DNA of 64,000 nucleotides from Cryptomeria japonica (taxonomy: Eukaryota; Streptophyta; Pinopsida; Cupressales; Cupressaceae), in contig NC_081408.1 in NCBI RefSeq assembly GCF_030272615.1, positions 617,146,476 through 617,210,475 of the forward strand. Reading direction: 5' to 3'. Position 1 is the stretch's first letter; every line of letters begins with the position of its first letter. The translations under genes and the position numbers were made by a program. The notes under the pieces were generated by a model. That model did not search any database and was not told the origin of the DNA. It saw only the letters and a list, made by a program, of their open reading frames with translations. Of this stretch, positions 33,801 to 45,982 are shown in pieces.

Positions 33801-35047
33801 TGTCTTTTGCAGCTCACAAGAACTATAAAGTATATCAAATGGATCTTAAATGTGCATTTCTGAATGAAGATCTTGAAGAAGTTTTTATTGAACAACCTAA
33901 TGGATTTTCTTTGACAGATGACAAAGATATGGTTTGTAGGTTAAGAAAAACTTTATATGGATTAAAGCAAGCTCCTAGAGCTTGGTATGCTAGATTGGAC
34001 AAATATCTTTTGAAGCTTGGCTACACTAAAGGTAATGCTGATAGTAATCTATATTACAAAGTGACTAATGATGACATCTTGGTTATTGAAGTTTTTTTTG
34101 AAGATATAATCTTTGGAGGAGAAGATGGATTGTGTAAAGACTTTTCTAATAAAATGCAACAAGAATTTGAAATGTTTATGATTGGAGAGATAAAATTATT
34201 TTTAGGATTGCAGATTTCACAGATTGATAAAGGTATATTCCTATGTCAATCTAAGTACTTGAAAGAATTACTAAATAAATTTGGCATGGACAACTCTAAA
34301 CCAGTAAGCACACCTAAGACAACAATTAATAAATTATCTTTGAAGGATGAATCAACACCTGTTAATCCAACTAGATACAAGTCTATGATAGGAGGTTTAC
34401 CGTATTTGACACAAACAAGACTTGATATTATGGATGCAATATGTATTGTTTCAATATTTCAGAGTAATCCTAAAGAAAATCATGAATCAACAGTGAAAAG
34501 GATTTTTTGGTACCTACAAGGCACTACAAATATTGGCTTATGGTATTCTAGAGATGAAAACTTTGATTTATGTGCATACACAAATGCTAATTGGGCAGGA
34601 GATGTAGATGACAAAAAAAGCACCACCGGCGGAGCATTTTTTCTTGGTAGCAGATTAATTTCATGGTTGAGAAAGAAACACAGTTGTACATCACTATCAA
34701 CAACAGAATCAGAATATGTTGCAACAACAACTAATTCTACACAGGTATTATGGATCAAGCAAATGTTGAAGGACATAAAGGTAAAATTCAAGGAACCTAT
34801 AACTATTTACTGTGATAATATGGAAGCAATCGATATATCTAAGAATCCGATATTTCACTCTAAGACTAAACATGTTTCTATCAAATTCAATTTTCTAAAA
34901 GAGAATGTTGAAGCAAAAGAAGTGAAATTGGTTTATTTGAATACTAAAGAGTAGATTGCAGATATTTTCACTAAGCCTTTGCCTAAGGAGACTTTTGAAT
35001 ATCTTAGAGAGCAGCTTGGAGTTCTACCCTCATCGGTAGAGATTTAG
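30887..35047 (+). pseudogene. Copia gag-pol polyprotein with five in-frame stops
   Basis: One frame of 1,387 codons from ATG 30887 to TAG 35045-35047, with no frameshift. Order: UBN2/DUF4219-type Gag (DGTNYGIWKIRMETLL; residues about 10-215), a zinc knuckle CFNCNKIGCMDSRC (His replaced by Cys, residue 278 on), protease with DLGCSHHMTG (DSG changed to DLG, residue 379), GAG-pre-integrase (WLWHKR), integrase core with HTDLCGPT, RSDRGGDL and NGVVERKNRT, RT ([31 protein letters not shown]) and RNase H ending in ADIFTKPLP. The RT motif YVDD is FFED at 34094-34105, and the first RNase H Asp reads Asn (YTNANWAGD). Stops at 32243, 33242, 33326, 33380 and 34952; at least four look like CAA/CAG to TAA/TAG. 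No env-like ORF follows. Confidence 0.95.
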
Positions 35048-35220
35048 ACAGTTGATGTTTGTCATCAACCGACATAAATTAATAGAGAAATTTTATTCTG
35101 GCTTTGATGAGGAGAGCTACTTCTCAGGGGGAGTACTTGGATAAATTGGTTAATTGGTATTTTGTAATAAGTTCTATGAACTATTTGTATTTGGTTTTGT
35201 ATTGCTTTGGCATTTGATGT

Positions 35221-35415
35221 CAAAGGGGGAGAGATATTATGGAAAAACACATTATCCTTTGGGGAGAGATTATTCCTAGGGGTGAGACATTATGTATTTT
35301 GATTTCTGGTTAATGATCTCTTTGGGAGATTGTTGGTTTTTGGTTTTTGGCATTTCTGTTTTGGCACTTTGATGGTTTTTCCATCTTGTATTGCCATCAA
35401 TGCCAAAGGGGGAGA
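35221..35415 (+). promoter_or_regulatory. Copia polypurine tracts (two)
   Basis: CAAAGGGGGAGAG at 35221-35233 after CATTTGATGT, and CAAAGGGGGAGA at 35404-35415 after CATCAATGC, the latter adjoining the 3' LTR. The doubled arrangement and the preceding words match NA-1. Confidence 0.85.
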
Positions 35416-35416
35416 T

Positions 35417-36470
35417 TGTTGGTATTTTGGATGTGTTGCATTGGTTTTGTCATTGATGTCAACACTTGTTAACACTTGCCAACACTTATCAACACTTGGA
35501 GATTCTTGATTATGTTCACCGACATGTTCAGTGATTTATGCATAGTCACTAGTATCTGGTTCACCGACAAGTTATATTGTTCACCGACACTTGGAATGAC
35601 TTAGAGACTACTTGGTTATGTTGAATACATTATTTGATCACTTGGTTTTGGTGATTTGATTATTGATTTATTTGGGTTTTCATATTTGCTATTACTGGCA
35701 AATAGGTCCAGGGGATGGACCGACAAGCATATCTATTCCAGATCAACACGACACATTATGAAGATGATTTTTTATTATTATCGTAAATGCATTGAGTCGA
35801 CATGATACATCACATAATGATTTTATTGTAATATCTATAGTGAGCCAACCTATTCAATTGGTCTTAGGTTATGGTATAAATGTAAGATCTCATTTGTGAG
35901 ATTGATATGATATTGGAAAAAGGATTGTAATAAGGTATATGCAAAAATAAGCAGAGCTATACACGCATACATCATTTGAAGATTGAAGGAAGGTATTTGA
36001 AGAAGGCATATTAGAGCTAAACCGGTATTGAATCCAGCATATGAAGATGCTATTTTATGCAGTACATTATCATTGGATTTAAACATCCAATTGTAGGCAA
36101 CGTGACTCCCATTTTGTGATTGAGCAGTGAGCTCTAGGCAGTTGGCCTTTCTGCATGTGCAGACTCCATATTGTACACACATACTATCTGCAGTAGTATC
36201 ATTTGATTGTGGGTAAGGCTTCCCATCGTGGTTTTTCCCCTTACAGGGTTTCCACGTACAAACATTTGTGTTATGTGTTGTGGAAGTTGTTGTCTTTCTG
36301 TTTCATGCATTAATCTTTGTCGGTACTGCAATTAACTGTTAAAACTATCAACCGACATAAAGTTTGGTTTACTAGCATTAAGCATTAAGTTTTGGTTAAG
36401 TTAATTTTTCTTTAAATTTATTGGACAACTGATTCACCTCCCTCCTCTCAGTTGTCTCCGGGACCTAACA
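35417..36470 (+). repeat. Copia 3' LTR
   Basis: 1,054 bp partner of 29765-30829, with TATAAATG and the GAGCAGTGAGCTCTAGG block preserved. The C-run signature has decayed to CACCTCCCTCC. It ends CCTAACA. Confidence 0.94.
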
Positions 36471-37787
36471 ACTACAACATAAAGGAGCTACAACCCCTGC
36501 ACTAAGCACCTACTTAGTGAAGACAATATGAAAATTCAAATACATAAATAAGTTCCCTGTTGCAAATAAAGTTTTGCTACCCTTCAATACTCTTCTCTAT
36601 CGGTTTCAATCTTATCGGTCTATGAAAAATTTCACACACACTGCAACCTTGTCTCTTTGCTAGTCCTTACTCTATTGAAACTTCTCTTCCTCTGACTGTT
36701 GGATTCACTTCACACCTACTCACACTTTGCTAGGTTCTGTCTATACCGATTTGTTCTCTGCTAGTTCACACACCTTACCGGTTTCTCCTTCAACACATAG
36801 TCACTTAAGATTTTTCTTGTTTTTCACTTAAACAATATTTTCTATCTCTCTTTCATTCACTAGCATAATCACATATCATTCTGCAACAATAGCCTCATCA
36901 ATTTAGACTTGAGTATTTAAGAACAAGTTTTCCTACCAAAAACAAATTCAAACTTCAAGCGGTTAGGGTTTCTTTCCTTCGACCAAATCTGTATCAAATC
37001 TAATTTGATCTACCTTGGATCGCTCATTTGCTTTTGGGGAGATGCATCTATACATGTTTTTATTCATCCAATGCATGTTTGCTAAAAATAGAAAACTTAA
37101 CCCTGTTTTACGGCCTTGATCTTTGTCGATCTCATTTCACCCAACTGTTTCTAATTGAAGGTTAATCTGAAATCAGATTTCGTGCCTTGATCACAATGAC
37201 AACAACTGCCTAATCATTCTATGTCATCCATTCTTCCTCGAGATGCATCAGTCAGATATCATCCCATGATTTGTGGTTTTATCATTTAATGACCACCAAC
37301 TGCATGGACAACCATGTCGATGAACATTTCATCGACCTCTGGATATTTACCACCTCAACTCTATGGAGGACACATGAACATATATTCAACTCACCATCAT
37401 AGGGTCTATTCAACCATGAATAACCAACAAACCCTTCTACCGGTAGAACCTTACCGGTATAACCAACATACTGATCAATCTCTCTTACCAGAAACATATC
37501 ATCTTGACAATTCATCTTGCCTTCTGGTATAACTTCATGTCATTCTTCGTGTTCAACTCACCAGGTATTGTTGTAATTTATTAACGTTCCACCTCTTCAT
37601 CACAAACAAACAACCAACCTTCATACCGGTTTATGCCTTACCGGTTATAGCTTAAGCACACCAACATACTCTTGCATCTCACCTCATAGTGGTGTTATCA
37701 TTTGTCAACTCATAACATACTTCTCTTCATTATGCTGGTTCAATCTTCTTCATACCGGTTGACATCAATGACAACTCAATGCCAACA
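36471..37787 (-). repeat. Solo LTR 1, right part
   Basis: Continuation of 29380-29764. It is pyrimidine-rich with many ACCGG words and ends ATGCCAACA (minus-strand start TGTTGGCAT, as in solo LTR 2). Joined length without the insertion is about 1.7 kb. No coding capacity. Confidence 0.7.
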
Positions 37788-39484
37788 TTATTTAGGTTTT
37801 CTCTCTATCTATTTATTTCATTTTCTCCTCATTTTGAAGGGTTCCAACCTTGATTTTCTGCTAAGACAAAAAAATGCATTATAAAATGATTGTTAAGTGT
37901 TCTTAGTTAGGCCATATTTATAAAAGTTAGTTCTAGTTCTGAAGTCTTATGCTTTGAAATATGTTTCATGGTTTTATTGTATTAGGTGATTATTTCCATT
38001 TTAGAATGTAAATTTCTTTGACTGAAATAATCAAGGATTATTTTCAATCTTCAAGCTCACTTGCTATTTTGAGTTGTATTTTTTATGATTGTTGTCTATC
38101 TAAGAGATAAAGTAAATGCTTTCATGAATGTAATGGGATTTTTGTGTTTCAAATGGATTATTAAGAATGATTATGTGATACTATTTCAATGATCTTGTTA
38201 TTACAAGTTAATAACATTCAGTAGGTCTTGAAAGCATGCTTGGATGCAACACCTCATGTGACCTTTCATGTGACTCTATTGCCCTCTCTTTGGTACTGGT
38301 CCTTACTTTGTAGGTTCTGGTTCAATTGGTTCTAAATCTTATCAATACCATTTCATTTTAGTTTTAGGAGTAGGATTAGTTTAGTCTTTATTCTGAACAC
38401 TTTATAGAGAAAATGGGATTATGCTCAGCTAATGGTGAAATATCAAGCACCCATTATCATGCATTTGAGAACTATCCACCTTGTTTAAATAAGTCTCCTA
38501 TTTAGTTTATATAAGTTTATCATTTTTAGATCTGCAATAAGATCACCCTCCCGAGTCTTGTGGATCTCAAAGAGTAGAAGGATTGCATAGCCTTGTTTAG
38601 TTACGTTTTCTTGTCTTCAATCTATAGATAGTGTTGATTTCATGTCCTAGATTACGAATCCTATAGTCTAGTGTTGTGTTTCTTCTTAGGATTGAAGGTA
38701 TTAATAAAAATCACTAACATCCCCTTTATTTAGATAGCCATCATTCATAAATGCAACCACTTGGAATCCTCCTACATTTAGATTGTATATCAGATATTTG
38801 ATTACTATCCTTGGTAACATTAGGTCTAATGGACTTTCTCAAGCCTCACAACGGTTTGTAGCTGGTTGTCCATTAAGTGAAACATCTTTCATTCTCAACC
38901 TGCTCTGATTGGATAAAAAATTACCTCATTTAATGAAGACAATCTCTGCAAGCAATGTCATTTTGACATTTGGATGGGCTTACATTCATTTTGCATGTTC
39001 CATGTCTTCCAATAAATCATCTATGTCATTCGGTTAACTGGATTCAACCCATCCACATGGATAATAATTTTATTGCACTGCATTGGAGATGTTAAAATCC
39101 TTCCATTTGGTCATATTATGCAGTCGGGGTTTTATCGACAAGACTCTATATTGTCACAACAACCTAAAACCCTTGACGATCAGTTTAAACTGTTTTCACC
39201 TCCTGTGGTTAGCCTTTGTCGATGTGAAAAATTTAGTGTCACATCAAAACCATTATCACTATAGATAGGACTAGCCGATGAGGGGCAATATGTCATAGCT
39301 AGTGACCAAGTCACACTGAAACAAAACTCTATCTCCAAGACATAACCCATGTTATGCCAAAGATATTTGTTATTTTCCAGACATATTAAATATCACACCG
39401 AAAAGACATTTTGGTGTATCTACCATATGTCTACAAGAGGCAAGCTTAGTCTTGCTGAAAGGCAAGGTCTTCCTGATGAGGATA
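37788..39484. other. No gene recognised
   Basis: About 1.7 kb of AT-rich sequence starting with the TTATT duplication of solo LTR 1. Six-frame reading shows only short chance frames. It may be an old non-coding repeat. Confidence 0.5.
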
Positions 39485-39640
39485 GATGGGCCCCACACGT
39501 ATCACTCACTATTGGGGAGAACCAATAAATAATTGCCATCTCGAAGTCTACCAACATGAGGAAAATGCAAGTCCGGTGGAGGTCCCTCCACAGGGACATA
39601 AGCCACCATGCCAATAGGGCCACCACACAAACACACTGAT
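39485..39640 (+). repeat. LINE 5' leader segment, copy 2
   Basis: Matches 6331-6478 (GGGCCCCACAC, GGGGAGAACCAATAAATA, GTCTACCAACATGAGG, GGTCCCTCCAC). No ORF1-like sequence follows, so only the leader is left or the end is shared by another repeat. Confidence 0.6.
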
Positions 39641-39843
39641 AATTCTAAAAATGACTGCACAAATTTTTTCATGCTTGAGTCAAAATATTGGTCATTCAAG
39701 ATTTATTTTTCCCTCTGTCAAAGTTCAAGGTCTAGGGTTTAGGGTTTGTGAATTTCCAATTAAGTCTTGTAAAAGAAAAACCCTAAGCCTGTTATATTAT
39801 GTCATTACCTTTTTCCACTTAAGCCAAGGGTCAGTTACCGTTG

Positions 39844-40529
39844 TGTTAGGATTAATGATAGTCCCAAAGATACTGAAAGGGGGGGGGGGTGAATTAGTAT
39901 CTAACTAGTTAGCAGAATATTTAACCTAATTAAGAACTTTGCATTCCAAAACAGTGTACTGGTAAATAAGAATTAATGCAGTAAATAGGAACAATAAAGA
40001 CAACATAGAAAACACACCATAACACAAGATGTTTAACGAGGAAACCCGGTGTGGGAAAAACCTTAGTGGGATTTGTGACCCACAATATTCACTCACTGGC
40101 CAATGAATAAATATTACTTACAATGAAGGGCCTGCACATGTAGGAAAGCCAACTGCCTAGAGCTCACTGCTCAATAAGAGTCACACTGACTACAAAAGTG
40201 GATTATGAAATCCAATACAATATACTGCTTCAAATCAGCATCAACCATGCCAGATTCAGTTCTAGTTTAAGCTTATCCTATAACCAAAACCTTCACTGTC
40301 AAATTATATCTCCTTATACAAAAATATCATTGTATTCTCTCCATGCATACTACTTTCTACCATATTAAATGACCTATAAGATATCATACATATATATGAG
40401 TCTTTTAGAATATGCCTTGTCGGCTTTACAAAAGATGATTACAATTAAATACAATAAACAAAAGTTTATTCCTTGTCGGCTGGGGTGCCGGTATGCATTG
40501 TTGCTGCTGCCGGTAAAGTGTCTACTGGT
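39844..40529 (-). repeat. Solo LTR 2, left part (split by NA-2)
   Basis: It begins TGTTAGGATT with a G11 run (39879-39889) before TGAATTAG, the reversed LTR 3' signature. It holds the shared block (AGAGCTCACTGCTCAA, about 40159-40174) and ACCCGGTGTGGGAAAAACC. CGTTG before it and TGTTG after 48717 form a one-mismatch target duplication. Confidence 0.82.
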
Positions 40530-41698
40530 TGGTAGGCCCAATATGGAAAGCTAATGTACTGAGAGGGGAGGGGTGAATCAGTACTCCAAAACTTTTCTTC
40601 AATAATAACCTTACTGTTATGCATAAATAGAATAGTGCAGTAACATAAAATAAAGTTAAAACAAACAGATAACAATCATACATGATTCACTCCATAACAC
40701 ATATATTTTGGTCATGCAAAAACTCTTGGTTAGAGAGAAAAACTGCGGTGGGGATGACATCCACAACTTCACTACTGCAATAATAAAGATTGCTCGGTTA
40801 GAGCTACATTTAGCTATTTATGATAGCTTACCCTGTTAGGAGTAACAAGATCTGTTAGATCTACCTTGCTAAAGGATTTTACAACATTAATCTGAATGCT
40901 GCACCTGGTTAGAGGATTTACAATTTATAGACTTGGTTAGAGTCTCTTACCCTGTTAAAGGTTTCTCTTTCAACTTCTCAATATTACAATAAAATCATTA
41001 CAAATATCTGCAACTTTACATCTGAAATGTTATAGTAGATTCTATGTGCTTAGAATAAGATTACCTAGCTTATAGCATACCTCGATAACCCATATTGTAA
41101 CTCGGTAAACCCTTCTGTTTACTCTGTTCTTTGACTGTTCACTGATAACCTTCTCGGTGACCTCTCTGTATCTCTGTAACAGTATTCCTTCATACAGACA
41201 CACACACACATACATATATTTCTCTCTTCCCATGCTGTATAAATAGATCTCTTAAAGTGGTGATCTAATTCATTGCTTTGATCTTGTAAACAAGATTCCT
41301 CGAATGAATAACTAAACAAAATATTTCATTGGTTAGATTGACCTTGAAATCATACACAATCTTCTAGTGCAATTTTTGATGTAATAACAGTTAGATGTGC
41401 CTCAATCTTGTAACACGTTTTCATGTGCTTGTCCAGGTTCAATGTATCTGGTAATACGTTTCACTCGATGAGTATCAACTCAGTGAGTTAACTTTACTAC
41501 TTGGTAGCCATGAAACAATACTTGATAAACAACTCGATGAATACTGCGTTATGTGACTGCTTTCTTCTGTAACCGACTAGACTGTTCATACCGACTTCTT
41601 TGTGTGTACCGACTGCATGATTCGGTAATACTAACCGACTAGAATATATAGTATGACTTTGAATATAAAAACTAATGGCAATTTGATAAGTAGTAACA
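40530..41698 (-). repeat. NA-2 3' LTR
   Basis: 1,169 bp matching 47398-48564. The plus strand starts TGGTAGGCCCAATATGG (first bases changed from TGTTAGG) and ends GTAGTAACA. A short CA repeat lies at about 41197-41211. The C-run signature is GAGAGGGGAGGGGTGAA. Confidence 0.93.
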
Positions 41699-41699
41699 A

Positions 41700-42062
41700 T
41701 CTCCCCTTTTGACATTAGTTGAGATGTTTGACAAAAACTACTTTTAAAGTCATAACTCAAAAACTATATACTTGCAAAATGACTACACTTGACAATATAT
41801 ACAAGAGTCAATGAAATAGTATATGCAGATATACTCCCCTTATCATTATTCTATACATAACTCTGAATTTTGCATGTTCGGTTCTATTCTGTGCTTGTGT
41901 GCTCTAAATGCTCTATATATTCTGCTCGGTATACTCCCCTTGTATACAATACTCAAAACTGTGTTACCAAAATTGTATCACTCTCCAAATATAGTATTAC
42001 TCCCCCTTTGTCAGGTATTACTTCCTCTATGTAGTATTATAGTATTACTCCCCCTTTTTGAC
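41700..42062 (-). promoter_or_regulatory. NA-2 3' non-coding tail with several polypurine tracts
   Basis: On the minus strand GTCAAAAGGGGAGAT adjoins the 3' LTR at about 41699-41713. Further tracts of AAGGGGGAGTA type lie near 41834, 41934, 42000 and 42050. The LTR-adjacent one matches the copia and NA-1 tracts, including the following TTGTTA/TTGTTG. Confidence 0.8.
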
Positions 42063-42075
42063 AAACATCAAAAAC

Positions 42076-45000
42076 TTAATTTCCATCCGGAGGGGGTAAC
42101 TGATAAAAAATAGACTTATACTTGGTCCGGGCGTCGGTGAGGGCAACTGAGAGTGAATCCTTTACACTTTCCATTAATGAATTTTGTGCTTGAATATCAA
42201 CTAATAGTGATATGAAGCCATCAAGAGTGCTTCCCTCTTGTGTAATTGATAGGCATGTAGCTCTGTTGATCTGTTCCTGTACTGACGAGAGATGAGGAAG
42301 GAATAATGTCTGAAGGGTCATTATGTCCATCCTGATTTTATGCTCTTCATTCTTGAGTTCTAACTGTTGAGCCATGAGCTGTTGAATCTTTGTATAAAAA
42401 TTCTGAACTGAATTATGCTCGGTGATCAATGTAGTTGAGAGATCGGTGATCTCTTTCTCATTTGCAGCAGTTTTATTCTTGATATCTTTAATGAATAAGG
42501 AAAATGTACACAATTTCTGAAATAAATAAAGAATATGCTTGAGTTGAGGGGACAACTCAGCAATGAATTTGACAAGCTTTACTTTTCCTATAGCGAGAGC
42601 TTTTTGTACCTCTTCAATCATTTTTGCTATAATCTCTTTATCCTTTAGCTTGTTTAAGTACTCAGATGCATCAACTCTAGATGTTTCTATTTGAGTAAGG
42701 AGTTCATCCAGTTGAATGTGGATGGCTGCATCAGTTGACACTGTTGCTGAAGGTAGCATTTCTGTTAGTAGTGTCTTAACCTTTTGAAGTACTTTATTCT
42801 TCTTTTGAATAGCCAATTGTTTTTCTTGTTTGGCCTTTGCTTTGCATAGTTCACCGAAATCAATAAGTGCTTGCCCTTTTAATTTTGAGATATCGACATT
42901 GGGCAACACTATCGGTTTAGTCAAATCAAATTTGAAACTATGCTTTCTCACCTTCCTTTCTTTTCCTTTGGATGGTTGTACTAAGACAAGTGCTTGTGAG
43001 GCTTGCTGACCCTCGGTAGGTTGCTCGGTAGATGCAACACTTTGGTTAGTTCCTGTAGCCATTGTAGTGTCCTTGGGTGTCTCGGTGCTAGGGGTCTCAG
43101 CTGTAACATTTTCAGTGCTCGACGGTGCTTGAGACGTCTAATCTTTGGTTGTATCTTTTACTACTTCAGATTTGTTACCTTCGGTTCCTTGCTCTGTGTC
43201 CTTAGGAGCTTCGGTTGAGACAGGTGGCTTCACCGGCGGATAAGGCTGAACTTGTTCTAAAATAGATTCACTAGATACAAGTTTTGCATAGGTAGTGCCT
43301 TCAATCATTTCCTGCTCTGGTGCTTCTTCATCCATAACATCTTCATCAATTTGAATAGTGTCAACTAGGTCTGGACCTTGCTCGGTGACATCTGGATCTT
43401 GCTCGGTGACATCAACAATTTCAATTTGAGATTGTTCACTGACATCCTTTTGTTTGAAGATCTCCTGCCACTTGGCTTTTGTCTTATTTTCCACATCTAT
43501 GTATAGCCCATTCATCAATTTTAAGGCTCTCTGTTTGACAAGAAATTTAGAATTGTATGTGGTCAAATGCTCCTTGATTTTTGCTACAGACATATCAGGG
43601 AGTAGATGGACTAGACTTCTTTCTCTTATTTGTCTCTCTGAGTCCATTGCATATTTCCATCTGTTATCAATATGTAAGTATAATTCACTCGGAAGTGACT
43701 TTACTAGTTCTAATGGAGCTAGCTAAAACTTTAGAAGTGTACAGATGACAGCTTCTTCAATTTTTCGCTTCTCATCATTATTCCTAGTCTCATACTTAAC
43801 ATATCTAAATCCTACAAATCCACTGTATTCTTTAAGATTGGCAAAAAGAATTTCAACACTATGAATATTTACCTTTTTGCTTTTTACAATCTGAAATTTG
43901 TTCGCATCATCAGATTCTGTATCACTCGACTCTTTTGCCAAAATGAGTCTTTGAATAGATTTCTTATATGTCTTGGTTACCTTGGGTGCAGTAACACTCT
44001 TTTGTTTCTTACTTGGTGATGCAGCTGATGCTCTAGTGTTGGGTCTCTTTGTTGGTGGAGTCAGTAGGGCCTTTGAAATGTCCCGTTTCTTTCTTTTCAA
44101 AACTTTACCCTTAGGCAACTCTGTACTTAATGTTATTTTTGCCTCTTGAGCTTCTGATTCCTCTTCGGTAATGGCAAGATTGCCTTTGGCAGGTGTAGAG
44201 GAGGATTCTTCTCCGAATTTCTTAGATAAAACCTTTATCATTTTTGTAGCTTTTCTTGTAGCCTTAGGTATTACAATGCTCATTTTTACTTTTTCCTTCA
44301 CCTCTTCATATGTTCCATATCTTAGTTCAGTTGCATGCCTTGGCAATGATAAATAGGCATCAATTTGCTGCTGTGTTATATCATAATAAATCTCATAACC
44401 CATTGGTGGCAAAGATTGAGTCCTCAGTTCAACAACATTCACATAACAATAATTAGTGTCTACCTCAAAACATATATTATCCTTATATTTTTCTACCAGC
44501 TGTGGTGGAATCCTGTACCTATTGTGCATCTTCTCTTGAAATTTGCAAAAATAGTCATCCATGATATCATTAAAGTTATCTCCCAGTTTCTTGATAAAGT
44601 CATTAATTTGATGGGTGATAGGTCGGTGTAGCTCCCATACTACTTTACCGACTGAGGGAAAGAACTTCTCAAAGTAGAAAAACATGCATACAAGAAGTGA
44701 TCCAAATTTTAGTGTATTTGCCGAGTTGTTCTTCTTCGGCTTCCTTATTGTGTTCAGGTTCTCAAACAAGTTCTTCAGTAGCACTTCACATAAATCTACT
44801 TTCATTCCCTTCTTCTCTATTTTGTAGGCCAAGTCAACTACAGCACATGGTACACTATTTTCCCTTGCAGATTGGAAGAAACAATAACCAATTACTCTAA
44901 TTGCAAACTTGAGTTCTGCATTAGTGACATTATTCAATTTCAGTCCTCGGTAATCAGATTCTACTCCAGTTAGACTGATTAGCTCTTTTTGTGATATCAT

Positions 45001-45445
45001 TTTCTATGCTCGTGCATGATCATAGATAGGATATCTGGTGATCAAATGAATGATTTCCTTAGTGATCTTAAACGGTTGCTCTTGTAGCCACATGAAATCA
45101 TCATGTACTCTACTCAAGACAAACTTAACCCACTGGGGGTTTGAACACACGGGGATAGACTAGGGCTTCAGTTAATCCCTTGATTTTGATATGCTCAAAT
45201 TTTCTATCCAATTTGCCATCAGTGCAAAGTTCATCATATGTGTCACTAATCTCGACATGATCGAGTTCCTCAACACGACATTTGGTCAAGAATCTAACAT
45301 CTTCAACTAACAAGACTCGATCCGGGATGAGTGAAAATGCAGTTTTGTCATCTGGTTCAGAGGCAACTTTAGGAGTTAAAGAATATTTCAGTGAGGGCTT
45401 CTCCACATTTTTGACAACTACTAGATCTTGGATCTTGGGCGCCAT
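42076..45445 (-). pseudogene. NA-2 second ORF, unknown protein of about 1,120 codons
   Basis: It starts at ATG 45445 (MAPKIQDLVVV) and ends with a stop just left of 42076. One frameshift lies between 45125 and 45000; from 45000 on one frame is kept, with stops near 43723 and 43138. Regions: N-terminal globular part with FAIRVIGYCFFQSARENSV and LKFGSLLVCMFFYF (44600-44900), RIPPQLVEKYKDNICFEVD and LPPMGYE (44390-44520), a Lys/Arg-rich linker (43930-44290), LLPDMSVAKIKEHL (43590), an acidic VTEQDPDVTEQ stretch (43390), and a Lys/Gln/Leu-rich helical C-terminus (42076-43062). It parallels NA-1 segment by segment. No transmembrane, nuclease or polymerase signature is seen. Role unknown; an env-like ORF is the main alternative. 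Confidence 0.72.
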
Positions 45446-45982
45446 TGAAGGTTTCGGGTAAAATTTAGCAAATTATCCTTAGGATTTACAAACGTCTTAC
45501 GCTTCACACTCGGTAGATAATAACAATTTGACTAGATCGGAAACCAGCTTAACAGTGTGAATAGATTTGATGTAAATACCTTGAAATTCGCTCTAAATGA
45601 AGTTTGATCGCCTTGATTCACTCTGCTCTACTTCTCGAAAACTTGGTGAATGAAAATGACCACAAAAATACTTTTAAGTACTCAAGAATACCTTATCGGG
45701 CTCCGTGCAAGTTAGGTCAAAACATTAAATGCACTCGATTCACCTTTTACCGATTGACTCCTTTTTTTGTTTTAACCGAGTAACCAAATTCCCTTTAATA
45801 ACCGACTTGACAGGTTTCCTGTATACACCGACTTGACAGGTTTCGTGTAAAGTATTTTTAATAGAATTTCAAACTGACTAATTGTATCTTAACTATGCAG
45901 ATTTTGAATTTTGTACATAATAGAATAGGAACTATTATGATTTAACCTTTAGAGAATGCAGTCCCTTCATACCTTTTCCTGA
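45446..45982 (-). other. NA-2 intercistronic gap
   Basis: 537 bp without a frame. A 26-bp tandem repeat, ACCGACTTGACAGGTTTC plus 8 bases, occurs twice at 45801-45826 and 45827-45852. The location matches the gap of NA-1. Confidence 0.6.

Larger units (their letters stand above)
29765..36470 (+). mobile_element. Ty1/copia retrotransposon, full length, inactivated (SIRE/Maximus-like ends)
   Basis: LTRs 29765-30829 and 35417-36470, Met PBS, one gag-pol frame with copia order (integrase before RT), two polypurine tracts. The flanks GCTGC (29760-29764) and ACTAC (36471-36475) could be a target duplication with two G-to-A differences. The LTRs differ at roughly one base in twelve over the first 220 bp by eye, so the insertion is not recent. 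It lies inside solo LTR 1. Its 3' non-coding tail matches NA-1, which makes this family the best candidate helper. Confidence 0.93.

Noticed and set aside
41197-41211. CA microsatellite
   Set aside because: Short, and present in both NA-2 LTRs, so simply part of the LTR.
43003-43726. Plus-strand frames of 70-90 codons
   Set aside because: Shadows of NA-2 ORF2 on the minus strand.
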